NCBI GenBank assembly: GCA_947176785.1
Contig: CAMWSA010000007.1
Coordinates: 1 to 27,062 of the forward strand
DNA: 27,062 nucleotides
Reading direction: 5' to 3'
From: an uncultured Lachnospiraceae bacterium
Lineage (GTDB): Bacteria > Bacillota > Clostridia > Lachnospirales > Lachnospiraceae
Part shown: piece by piece, positions 14,041 through 21,475 of the stretch
Position numbering within the stretch: the first letter of the stretch is position 1
How the letters are laid out: every line of letters begins with the position of its first letter
Made by a program: the position numbers and the translations under genes
The notes under the pieces: model-generated
Databases searched by the model: none
What the model was told of the DNA's origin: nothing
The model's input: only the letters and a program-made list of their open reading frames with translations

Positions 14041-15018
14041 TCAGGCAGACCAGAATTCAAACAGCAGATGCAGTTCCCTCTGCTCCGTAAGCCGTGCCGA
14101 CGCTGCACCTTCCATGGTCTCCGCCAGCAGCTTGCTGATGGTCAGGCCCAGGCCGGTACTGCCGCCGGGCCGGGCCTGATCCGCAGTGTAGAAGCGTTCA
14201 AACAGACAGGGAATATCCGCCTGGGTGAGGTGCGCCGCGTCATTGCAAAAATCCAGGCATATCCGATTCTTTCCCGCCATGTCGCCTGACGCCTTACTCA
14301 TCTCACCCGGTTCGTCCTCCTGTGGGGCCGCATATTCCGCAGGACAGACGCAGACCCGGAAATAGCTGCGGGCATACCGCAGCGCATTCTGGATCATATT
14401 GTGCAGGATGCGCTCCAGGGCCTCCCGGTTTCCCTTCAAAAGAACCGCTGTCTCCGGCAAATCCAATTCCACCGCCAGATGTCGCTCCTCGAACTCGGGA
14501 TAACAGGACAGCACCGTTTCCCGGATCAGCCGGGTGATATCCACAGCTTCCAGCTTCAGGGGCCTGTCGGTTCGTTCCAGCCTGGACAGATCATAAAAAT
14601 CCCGGATCAGCCCCTGCAAATACCGGCTCTTCCTCTCCACCACCGCCAGTGCCTCCTGGTCTTCCCTGGAGAGCTTGCCGTCATCCACCAGTTCCAGATA
14701 GCCCAGGATGGAAGTCAGAGGAGTCCGCAGGTCATGGCTGATATTCTCTATCTGTTCCTGTAACTGCCTCTCCTGCTGCTGCCATGCGATCCGTTGCCGC
14801 TGATGGTAGTCTATATATCGGTTGACCTGCCGGAGCAGCTGCTCCGCCTCCCGGCAGGGAGAGGCCGCCAGCAGAATGCGGTTCTCCCCCGGATTGTCCA
14901 TGATTTCAGCCAGATCCAGCCCTGCCTGTCTTATGCAGTTTTTCATCATCCTGTATCTCACCGCCAGAAAGAGGACGATAAATCCCATCCCTGCGGCAAT
15001 TCCCACAGCAATCCACAT
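14041..15018 (-). CDS. Sensor histidine kinase, short membrane N-terminus (325 aa)
   Basis: One predicted membrane helix (residues 2-20) and no extracytoplasmic sensor domain are seen. A linker with a coiled coil (~60-90) leads to the HisKA motif NISHDLRTPLTS with phospho-acceptor His95. The ATPase domain follows, with the N-box HNMIQNALRYA and G-box TGLGLTISK. The D/F-boxes are partly altered: FCNDAAHL and CLFERFYTADQA. Kinases with so small a sensor commonly take their signal from a neighbouring ABC transporter, and an ABC pair lies 1.5 kb upstream on the same strand. Its likely partner is the OmpR-type regulator at 19842-20573. AGGAGG lies 6 bases before the ATG. It may have its own promoter at about 15078-15083. 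Confidence 0.93.
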   Translation of the reverse strand: MWIAVGIAAGMGFIVLFLAVRYRMMKNCIRQAGLDLAEIMDNPGENRILLAASPCREAEQLLRQVNRYIDYHQRQRIAWQQQERQLQEQIENISHDLRTPLTSILGYLELVDDGKLSREDQEALAVVERKSRYLQGLIRDFYDLSRLERTDRPLKLEAVDITRLIRETVLSCYPEFEERHLAVELDLPETAVLLKGNREALERILHNMIQNALRYARSYFRVCVCPAEYAAPQEDEPGEMSKASGDMAGKNRICLDFCNDAAHLTQADIPCLFERFYTADQARPGGSTGLGLTISKLLAETMEGAASARLTEQRELHLLFEFWSA

Positions 15019-15077
15019 ATAATACCTCCTGATTAAGAGTTCCGCATCCGCCCTCCCTGCACGTCACTCATTGTCCG

Positions 15078-15083
15078 ATTATA
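15078..15083 (-). promoter_or_regulatory. Candidate -10 element for the histidine kinase
   Basis: On the minus strand a perfect TATAAT lies 60 bases upstream of the kinase ATG, inside the 107-base gap after the esterase gene. No good -35 is seen 16-18 bases upstream, so the assignment is tentative. Confidence 0.35.
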
Positions 15084-15125
15084 CAACATATGACATGCGG
15101 GATTTGGGAAATAAGGCGTTTGTTA

Positions 15126-16358
15126 TTATAAGTCTGTGGTGGTGGGCGAAACTTCCTCAAAAACAATCATTCCGTCAAAGGTCTCGTTCGGTATAAGCTT
15201 TGTGGTATAAAATACTTTCAATAGTGTGATAGCACCCACACTCAGGGTAGTAATCCTCTGCTCCTTTGCCACTGCCTCACCCCAGCCGTCACTTCCGGCC
15301 ACCATGGCAAAGTCCACATAATATTGCTTTTCCTCCAACTCACCGGCAAGGGCATTCAGGACATTTTTATTTTCCACCTTCAGTTCTACGAAAGCGTCCT
15401 GTGTCTGGGAATTGAATGATGTGACATACGCGTCCGTCCCGATCGCGAAATATTTGTCCCCCAGATCCTTCGCCAGCAGCTTGCCAAGGCAGTCATACCA
15501 GGGTGTGGCGTTGACCTTGCCGATATGACCGTTATGCCCGTTTATGAAGAGCAGGCTGCCGTCCCCGTGGTCGATAAACCATTTTACCTTTTTCGCCATA
15601 TAGCTGTCCCTTATCTCGTTATATGTGTTATCAGACTTGCGGATGTCACAGCAGGCATAGAGGCTGTAGGCGCATTCCCGCGCAAACGCAAAGATCTCCT
15701 CCCCAAAAGCCTCCTCGATAAGGCTCTGCGCCCCGTCCACTTCCTTGATCAGGTTCTGCGCCTCCGCCATTCCCTGTACAAAGGCATCTCCACTGATCTC
15801 ATACATATCCTCATCATTTAAAAATGCAAATTTCTCCTCATATTCCGCGCTGACCTGCGGCACAACCTGCCCCAGTATCCTGAACAAATACTCTTTCCCA
15901 TTGTCAGCCCACTGCATATCCATCCCATAGAAATGCAGGTCCTCCCCCTGGGGCGCTGTCTCATTATAGGCGCGCATCCATTCGAGAAGATGCTCCATCT
16001 CTTTGGTCTGATATATCCGAAAGCCGATCAGCGCCGCCGCTTCCTTCGGCGTACCCTCTCCTCCATGGATATAGGCATCCACTTTCAGAGCGCTGCCAAA
16101 GTCCCCTTCTATGATAAAAGTCCGGCAGCCATTGTTCTGCACCAATGCCCGGAACACCTGTTCTTTCATCTGCTGATACTCCTTCACCCCGTGGCTTGCC
16201 TCCCCAAGGCCCACCACCTGTACGCCCTCCGGAACGGTGATGGTTCCCAGATCCGTCTGTACAAGCGCCATGTCCGGCGATACCTTTCCACACCCTGCCA
16301 GCAGGGATACCAACAATACTACAGCCATCAATATACTGATTTTCTTCTTCATTTTCAT
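15126..16358 (-). CDS. Erythromycin-esterase-family lipoprotein (410 aa)
   Basis: A lipoprotein signal peptide (MKMKKKISILMAVVLLVSLL, then AGC) puts lipid-modified Cys23 on the outer face of the membrane. The mature part carries the Ere-family active-site pattern: LGEASHG (Glu53, His56), IIEGDFG (Glu84) and NGHNGHI (His275, His278). Known members hydrolyse the macrolide lactone ring, but most homologues in the family are untested and may act on other substrates, so resistance is not established. The start ATG is chosen by GGAG six bases upstream; a small hairpin (16374-16390) lies just before that site, and the palindromic repeat 16411-16516 lies further upstream. Downstream of an ABC exporter and upstream of a kinase on the same strand. 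Confidence 0.88.
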   Translation of the reverse strand: MKMKKKISILMAVVLLVSLLAGCGKVSPDMALVQTDLGTITVPEGVQVVGLGEASHGVKEYQQMKEQVFRALVQNNGCRTFIIEGDFGSALKVDAYIHGGEGTPKEAAALIGFRIYQTKEMEHLLEWMRAYNETAPQGEDLHFYGMDMQWADNGKEYLFRILGQVVPQVSAEYEEKFAFLNDEDMYEISGDAFVQGMAEAQNLIKEVDGAQSLIEEAFGEEIFAFARECAYSLYACCDIRKSDNTYNEIRDSYMAKKVKWFIDHGDGSLLFINGHNGHIGKVNATPWYDCLGKLLAKDLGDKYFAIGTDAYVTSFNSQTQDAFVELKVENKNVLNALAGELEEKQYYVDFAMVAGSDGWGEAVAKEQRITTLSVGAITLLKVFYTTKLIPNETFDGMIVFEEVSPTTTDL

Positions 16359-16410
16359 GTTAATCTCCATTCCGCCGCCCAGCCGGCGGCACAAATTGTA
16401 ATCAGAGTTC

Positions 16411-16516
16411 TATCCTCACGAGCGGTTAGCTTTTCCGGTTCCTGCCCGGCGCATGACGCCCGATTACGCTACATGTGCCGGGCGGGAACCGGAAAAGCTT
16501 AGCGCTTGTCAGTATA
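16411..16516. repeat. Palindromic intergenic repeat, copy 1 (106 bp)
   Basis: Long hairpin whose inner arms pair AGCTTTTCCGGTTCCTGCCC (16428-16447) with its near-perfect complement ending at 16499. Outer ends TATCCT and AGTATA extend the pairing imperfectly. It shares the outer sequence CTTAGCGCTTGTCAGTATA and loop block GCATGACGCC with the copy at 21213-21316. It lies between the ABC permease stop and the esterase start. Confidence 0.85.
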
Positions 16517-16527
16517 ATGTACCTGGT

Positions 16528-17298
16528 CTAGAGTTCCCTGCGCCTGATGGCCAGGATTCCCAGCACAACAAACAGTGATATGCCAATGATCCCCGCCTCC
16601 TGGCACTTTAGAAAGCCTGCCGTAGTGGACCAGCTGAAGGTCAGCCACTCCTCATTGGGCTTGGTATAAGATACCAGGGTGTAGAGCATCCAGGATGACA
16701 GCCTTGCACACAGTTCAAACTTCATGCCCAGTATGCTCACCGCCGCCGGCACGGCCACCATGATCAGCATCCAACTCCAGATACCGCCGCTCTCTTTGCC
16801 GGTCGCATAGTAAAGGCTGACGAATGCCGCCATTCCCGCAATCCACGCCGGAACACAGGCGGCTGTGCCCTTTAACAGGGACAGAGTATATGCCAGGCCG
16901 CTGTTCTCCAAAAGCAAGTACCCGCTGCCGATCAGCCCGGCCTCCGTCACCAGCAGACAGACTGCGGAGGCCGCTATCCCCACGATCACCTTGGACAGAT
17001 AGATCTGTTCTCTGGAAAGCCCAAAGGCTATACTATTGTTGATGGTTCTGTGCTTCAATTCGTCGGAGACCACCACGCTGCCCATCACAGCCGACAGAAA
17101 CAACGGGATATACATAGCCGACTCCAGCATGGAGAGGGAAAATTTTGTTGTGGCCCAGGGAAAATCCGGTTCAAATATAGTCATAACCCACAACACCACA
17201 TTGAGAAGCAGCGCCGCCAGCAGGCACGCCCCGGTCAGTAAATAGACTGATTTAGTATGAAATACTCTATAAAATTCGCTTTTAATACAATTTGTCAT
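16528..17298 (-). CDS. ABC-2-type transporter permease (256 aa)
   Basis: Short permease with six predicted membrane helices, e.g. VYLLTGACLLAALLLNVVLW (~19-38), AMYIPLFLSAVMGSVVVSD, VIVGIAASAVCLLVTEAGLI, WSWMLIMVAVPAAVSIL, IIGISLFVVLGILAIRR. The cytoplasmic sequence 'SDELKHRTINNSIAFGLSR' between helices 2 and 3 is typical of lantibiotic-immunity/bacitracin-type permeases. It belongs with the ATPase gene upstream (220-base gap) and probably exports or removes a peptide or drug. The ATG at 17296-17298 has GAGG six bases upstream. It ends in TAG. Confidence 0.9.
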   Translation of the reverse strand: MTNCIKSEFYRVFHTKSVYLLTGACLLAALLLNVVLWVMTIFEPDFPWATTKFSLSMLESAMYIPLFLSAVMGSVVVSDELKHRTINNSIAFGLSREQIYLSKVIVGIAASAVCLLVTEAGLIGSGYLLLENSGLAYTLSLLKGTAACVPAWIAGMAAFVSLYYATGKESGGIWSWMLIMVAVPAAVSILGMKFELCARLSSWMLYTLVSYTKPNEEWLTFSWSTTAGFLKCQEAGIIGISLFVVLGILAIRRREL

Positions 17299-17353
17299 AG
17301 TTTCCTCTTTCCCGCGCATTGCAGGTCGCCCTGCGATATTGCATTAATCCGTA

Positions 17354-17374
17354 TTTGGAAGTTTTACTTCCAAA
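17354..17374. repeat. Hairpin between ABC ATPase and permease genes
   Basis: TTTGGAAG (17354-17361) and CTTCCAAA (17367-17374) pair perfectly around a 5-base loop. A second small stem GCAGG/CCTGC is at 17321-17334. In the 220-base gap these may adjust the ATPase:permease ratio by processing or partial termination. Confidence 0.45.
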
Positions 17375-17518
17375 CTTTTATTTTCAGACATGTTCACCTT
17401 ATCTAAGCATCGCTTCCGCCCTGCCGGCGCACGGGACCGTTGCCCCGCATAAAGCCGCTCCGGCGTTCCTATGTGAATTGCACGCTTGCGGGCAGCGCCG
17501 ATGGGGACAGCTGCTGTT

Positions 17519-18445
17519 TCAGCGTTCCGCTTCCTCTGTCAGATGCATATAATAATCCTCCAGCTGCATCTCCCGGCGCTCCAGCGCCAGCAGGCCGATC
17601 CCCTGCTCCACAGCCAGTCTGCCGTAAGCTGTCACGTCCTCCGGCTGTCCTGAAATATGGATGGTTCCGTCCGGCAGTACCTTGTAATCAGTCTGGCGCA
17701 GTTCTTTTTCCAGCAGGGCCGCATACCGCTCCGGCTCCGTCACCCGAAGCTCCAGATAGGTGCCGCACAGTTCATGGAGCCGCTGTGCGCTGATCTGCTG
17801 GATGACTTTTCCCTTGCTGAGAAACGCATAGTCCGTAGCCATGTTTTCCAGTTCCGCCAGGATATGGCTGGAAATCAGGATTGTAATACGCTTCTCCCGG
17901 TTCAGCTTCTGCAGCAGGCCACGGATCTCCATGATCCCCGCCGGGTCCAGGCCGTTGATGGGTTCATCCAAAAGCAGCAGTTCCGGCTCCCCCAGCAGAG
18001 CCAGCGCCAGGCCCAGGCGCTGCTTCATGCCCAGGGACATCTGCCCGAATTTCTTGTGGGCGGCACCCGCCAGCCCCACCTCCTTAAGCTTCTCCGGCAC
18101 TTTTTCCTTGCCCGGAATGCCCCTCTGTATCCGATAATACTCCAGATTCTGGGCCGCCGTCATATTGGGGTAAAAACCCGGTGCCTCAATGATAGCCCCG
18201 CAGCGCCTGCGGTTTCTCCGCCAGGCTGTCTCCTCCTGGGCCTCCCAGAGGCTGAAGCTTCCGGAGGTGGGAAAAACCTGCCCCAGTATAATTTTCAACA
18301 AAGTGGTTTTGCCTGCGCCGTTGTTGCCTACCAGGCCATAGATGCTTCCCTTGGGAACGGACAGATCCACATGGTCCAGAGCCAATGCCTGACCGTACTG
18401 TTTGGTCAACTGATGGGCCTGTATGATCACATTACTGTTTGTCAT
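17519..18445 (-). CDS. ABC transporter ATP-binding protein (308 aa)
   Basis: Cytoplasmic ATPase of the antibiotic-export/lantibiotic-immunity type. Walker A is GNNGAGKTT (~40-48). The Q-loop is replaced by 'IIEAPGFYPNMTA', a Glu-for-Gln form common in BcrA-like proteins. Then come signature MSLGMKQRLG, Walker B LLLLDEPINGLD and switch SSHILAELE. A C-terminal regulatory part of ~85 residues follows. It is the first gene of the ABC unit and has a candidate promoter at 18497-18525. The ATG at 18443-18445 follows GGAGAACAAAAGG. It works with the permease at 16528-17298. The exported compound is unknown. Confidence 0.95.
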   Translation of the reverse strand: MTNSNVIIQAHQLTKQYGQALALDHVDLSVPKGSIYGLVGNNGAGKTTLLKIILGQVFPTSGSFSLWEAQEETAWRRNRRRCGAIIEAPGFYPNMTAAQNLEYYRIQRGIPGKEKVPEKLKEVGLAGAAHKKFGQMSLGMKQRLGLALALLGEPELLLLDEPINGLDPAGIMEIRGLLQKLNREKRITILISSHILAELENMATDYAFLSKGKVIQQISAQRLHELCGTYLELRVTEPERYAALLEKELRQTDYKVLPDGTIHISGQPEDVTAYGRLAVEQGIGLLALERREMQLEDYYMHLTEEAER

Positions 18446-18496
18446 CCTTTTGTTCTCCTCCCTTGTGTAGAGTTCTGTTGCGAACCTCTCTTGTGA

Positions 18497-18525
18497 TGAT
18501 TAGATCATAAACCATTCCCTGTAAA
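18497..18525 (-). promoter_or_regulatory. Candidate promoter for the ABC transporter operon
   Basis: On the minus strand a -35 TTTACA (18520-18525) and a -10 TAATCA (18497-18502) are 17 bases apart, ~50 bases upstream of the ATPase ATG. An alternative -10, TATGAT (18504-18509), overlaps. The match is fair, not strong. Confidence 0.4.
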
Positions 18526-18620
18526 TAAGTCCTTTAGAAAGTTTAAAGAAATCATAAAGAGATATATTTTCCAGTCTACGACATAAGGAGCTGCGACATG
18601 GAGGTTAGTATACATCTCGG

Positions 18621-19451
18621 TCACTCGGACAGGCAATACAACATAATCGCCTGCTGAACCGCCAATAAATGCTTCTTAAATTCATATCCCACAAAGCAGG
18701 GCGAATCCATTACCTCCGCGCTGACCTCCTGGCCGCGGTAAAAAGGCGGGCAGGGATTGAGAACCGCGCCATGGTTCGCCGTCTCCATGGCCTCCTTTGT
18801 CACCTGGCACTCCTGAAAATCCCTGACAGCCCCGGCAGGCAGGGAATCCGTACATATGATGTCCTTCCCCTTGACCGCCTCCATAATATTGTGAAATGCA
18901 GGCACACCCTCCATCTCATACCCGGCGGCGCAGCACTGCGACAGATCAAGCCCCAGAACCTGGGCGGCCTCCCTCCAGGCCAGTCCAATATTGCCCGCCT
19001 GGCCGCAGAACAGATACTTGTCGGCAGTGAAGTCCTCCCTGATCTTGGAGAGGGCATACAGATCCGACAGTATCTCGCAGGGATGATTTATTTCCGTCAT
19101 GGCATTGATAACGGGAACCGCCGAATATCCGGCAAGCTTTTCCAGAAGCCCCATATCCCTGTGCCGGACAATCAGCATGTCGGCCCAATTATTTAGATAG
19201 CCGCACACATCCCTGGTCTCCTCCTTTTTATCCAGCGTCTCGCCGGGAAACAGGATCGGCTGGCCGCCCAGCAGATATATCCCCTTCTCAAATGTCACCC
19301 TTGTGCGGAGGCTTGTACCGGGAAAGAACAGTATTACACTTTTTCCCCTCAGGGTATCCCTGTATTTTCCTGCATAAATTTCATCTGCAATATGAAAGAT
19401 CTCATAGATCTCACTGGGCCGTAAATCCGTTAATCTGAGTAAATGCTTCAT
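18621..19451 (-). CDS. Divergent aspartate/ornithine carbamoyltransferase-family protein (276 aa)
   Basis: Transcarbamylase fold: carbamoyl-phosphate motif TSLRTR (Ser47-Arg51), HPCEILSDLYAL (123-134) where ornithine enzymes have HPCQ, and a Rossmann-like start YLFCGQAGNIGLAW. The region that binds the amino-acid substrate differs from true ornithine carbamoyltransferase. TDSLPAG (201-207) replaces the D..SMG pattern, and NPCPPF (232-237) replaces HCLP. The protein is also ~35-50 residues shorter than usual. It probably transfers a carbamoyl group to an acceptor other than ornithine; the acceptor is unknown. The start at 19449-19451 follows GGGAGGG; a longer frame to 19568 lacks support. It stands between a regulator and an ABC exporter, not among arginine genes. 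Confidence 0.8.
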   Translation of the reverse strand: MKHLLRLTDLRPSEIYEIFHIADEIYAGKYRDTLRGKSVILFFPGTSLRTRVTFEKGIYLLGGQPILFPGETLDKKEETRDVCGYLNNWADMLIVRHRDMGLLEKLAGYSAVPVINAMTEINHPCEILSDLYALSKIREDFTADKYLFCGQAGNIGLAWREAAQVLGLDLSQCCAAGYEMEGVPAFHNIMEAVKGKDIICTDSLPAGAVRDFQECQVTKEAMETANHGAVLNPCPPFYRGQEVSAEVMDSPCFVGYEFKKHLLAVQQAIMLYCLSE

Positions 19452-19841
19452 CGTTTCCCTCCCGCACTCAGTCTCTTTTCCGTCACCTTTATACGACATT
19501 TGATTCCCGCGCGTCATTCCTTTCAACAGACCTGCCATTAGGTAATTGCGAAGCCTCCTTTTAAGCAACAGGGAGTGGGCAATATATACAAACTAAGGGC
19601 GACCTGCCATGTTGCAAGACTGCGCATATGATTTGCCAACCAAACCTTTTATATTTTCACCTGTCTCAAAATCTGAACAGAATCCTTATAACAAAGCAGG
19701 AACACAGCCTATATGTTACAACAAAAACAGCGGGGAGCTTCCCCGCCATTTTTGTGAATCAGGGTCTTTCGACCAGTCCAATCAGTGATACTGCTGATTT
19801 ATTTGCTCCCTTTTCGGAAAAAGCGGATCTTCCCCATGGTA
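19452..19841. other. Intergenic region between response regulator and carbamoyltransferase (390 bp)
   Basis: Holds a bidirectional terminator (19722-19754) and a 10-base direct repeat GACCTGCCAT (19529-19538 and 19601-19610). The sequence between and after the direct repeats resembles the region upstream of the ECF sigma gene (see findings). No gene is supported; a minus-strand open frame joins the carbamoyltransferase from 19568 but has no ribosome site. Confidence 0.55.
19722..19754. terminator. Bidirectional terminator after the response regulator
   Basis: GCGGGGA/TCCCCGC form a perfect stem (19730-19746). It is flanked by CAAAAACA on one side and CATTTTTG on the other, giving U-tracts on both strands. 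On the minus strand it ends the regulator transcript and separates it from the carbamoyltransferase. Confidence 0.8.
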
Positions 19842-20573
19842 TCAGACCATACGGAACCCGATGCCCCACACAGTGGCAATGTATTCTGCGGAATCCACAG
19901 CGGCGATCTTTTTGCGCAGATTGCTCACATGGACATTCACAGTGTTGTCCTCCCCGTAGTAACCTCCCTGCCAGACCAGTTCATACAGGCGCTCCCTGGA
20001 ATATACCTTGCCCGGCTCCTGCATCAGAATGTGCAGGATGTCATATTCATGGGCCGTGAGGTTCAAAAGTTGTCCGTTCACCCGCACTTCCCGCCGGTCT
20101 GTATCCAGGGACATATCCTTAAACAGCAGCAGTCCACGACCGTTTTCCTCCCCGCCTCCCGGCGTCTCACTTTCCGCCGGCTGTGCCTGCCCCGTCAGTT
20201 CCTGCCGTCTGGTGCTTCGCCGCAGGGCCCCCGCCACCCGGGCCGCCACTTCCTCCACGGCAAAGGGCTTGACCAGATAATCATCCGCCCCAAACTCCAG
20301 CACAGATACCCGGTCCTCCAGCGCAGATTTGGCCGACAACACAATGATGGGCAGGTCGGGGTCTGTCCTGCGAATTTCTCTGATCAGTTCCTCCCCCATC
20401 ATCCCCGGCAGCATCAGGTCAAGCAGCATCAGGTCGTACTGCTCCAGTTCCAGCCGCAGTTTTCCTTCGGTTCCGGAGAAAGCCTGCACCGCCTCGTGTC
20501 CCTGCCTGCCCATGATTCTGGCCAGAAGGTTGTTGATATCCGTGTCGTCTTCTATAATCAGGATTTTTGCCAT
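19842..20573 (-). CDS. OmpR/PhoB-family response regulator (243 aa)
   Basis: The receiver domain (1-115) has acidic pocket Glu8-Asp9-Asp10, phospho-acceptor Asp52 (LMLLDLMLPG), Ser/Thr switch in VLSAKS, and the conserved lysine in YLVKPF. A flexible Pro/Glu/Gly-rich linker (~125-150) leads to the winged-helix DNA-binding domain (LTAHEYDILHILMQEPGKVY, RERLYELVW, NTVNVHVSNLRKKI). It probably receives phosphate from the kinase at 14041-15018. The usual regulator-kinase adjacency is absent. The ATG at 20571-20573 follows GGAC; a TTG six codons earlier has no ribosome site. A strong terminator follows it, so it is transcribed apart from the downstream ABC genes it may control. Confidence 0.94.
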   Translation of the reverse strand: MAKILIIEDDTDINNLLARIMGRQGHEAVQAFSGTEGKLRLELEQYDLMLLDLMLPGMMGEELIREIRRTDPDLPIIVLSAKSALEDRVSVLEFGADDYLVKPFAVEEVAARVAGALRRSTRRQELTGQAQPAESETPGGGEENGRGLLLFKDMSLDTDRREVRVNGQLLNLTAHEYDILHILMQEPGKVYSRERLYELVWQGGYYGEDNTVNVHVSNLRKKIAAVDSAEYIATVWGIGFRMV

Positions 20574-20606
20574 TGTCGCTCGTCCTATCAAAATCCACAG
20601 CTTTTG

Positions 20607-21191
20607 CTATTGCTCATTCAACAGATTCCGGACAGCATCCCATTCAATTACAGGGAGACGCTGCGCCCCGGAAGCGGTCTTCCTGGTCTTCTGCCGGATC
20701 TTTATCACATTCCACGCCAGACTGCCGAGGGCCGCCACCACACCCAGAGCGAAAATTCCGGCTGCCATGGGAAGCGTCACATACTCCATATCGCCGGAAT
20801 AATGACACACCAACGCAATCAGTGCGATGAACCCGCCCAATATCAGGCAGACGCTGGGATTTCCATACATTTTCTTCTTCAGGCCGGATACTGCCCAGGA
20901 CTGGGGCTGCTGGCAGAAGGGGCATTGATCCTTAAAATCCGTGGAAAATATCTTTTTTTCCACGGCATCCCTGTGTGTCTCCTGCAATTTCCGAACAAGC
21001 TTGCCATGGGCCTCTCTGCACAGCTTCTCCTCCCGGTCCGGGCTTAGTGTCTTGAAATTGCTGTTATAAGTGGCCTCCGGGCCGATAATAACAGCCGTCA
21101 GAGGGCCGCTCTCCTTACCGCATTGCTCACATTGAAAAGAATATGGCACATTTGCTTTCTCCGTTCTTGTGTGTCGATAATAAGTTCCCAT
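20607..21191 (-). CDS. Zinc-ribbon membrane protein of unknown function (194 aa)
   Basis: I do not recognise a named family. Two CxxC pairs (Cys21/Cys24 in QCEQCG, Cys90/Cys93 in QCPFCQ) are spaced to bind one zinc. A charged helical region (~50-85) lies between them. Two membrane helices follow at ~113-130 and ~138-160, and then a basic cytoplasmic tail. AAGGAGGAG lies upstream of the ATG. It is 33 bases upstream of the response regulator, so the two are probably one transcript. A 104-base palindromic repeat sits immediately before its ribosome site. Confidence 0.85.
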   Translation of the reverse strand: MGTYYRHTRTEKANVPYSFQCEQCGKESGPLTAVIIGPEATYNSNFKTLSPDREEKLCREAHGKLVRKLQETHRDAVEKKIFSTDFKDQCPFCQQPQSWAVSGLKKKMYGNPSVCLILGGFIALIALVCHYSGDMEYVTLPMAAGIFALGVVAALGSLAWNVIKIRQKTRKTASGAQRLPVIEWDAVRNLLNEQ

Positions 21192-21212
21192 TATGTACTC
21201 TCCTCCTTAATC

Positions 21213-21316
21213 TATACTCATGAGCAGTCAGATTTTCCTGCCTGCCAGACGCATGACGCCTGATTATGCGGCATGCGCCTGGCAGGAATTGGAAAATCTT
21301 AGCGCTTGTCAGTATA
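21213..21316. repeat. Palindromic intergenic repeat, copy 2 (104 bp)
   Basis: Same element as 16411-16516. The left arm AGATTTTCC..TGCCTGCCAG pairs with CTGGCAGGAATTGGAAAATCT. The loop block GCATGACGCC and the right end CTTAGCGCTTGTCAGTATA are identical in both copies. Arm differences are largely compensated. It ends ~5 bases upstream of the ribosome site of the zinc-ribbon gene. Confidence 0.85.
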
Positions 21317-21475
21317 AGTGATCCTTTTCAGGCAGCTGCCTGCATGAGAGAACTGCCCGATAAACAGATTTTGTTCAAAGCAGATTATAACTCATTCCTT
21401 CGCCAATGTCCACTATATCAATTCTTCGTGTCGGAAAATGCTTTAAAATGAACAGGGCGGCGTTCCGCTTTCCTT

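Noticed and set aside
19452..19568. N-terminal 39-residue extension of the carbamoyltransferase
   Set aside because: The extension has no ribosome site and the family normally starts near the KHLLRLTDL segment; GGGAGGG right before the ATG at 19451 decides the start.
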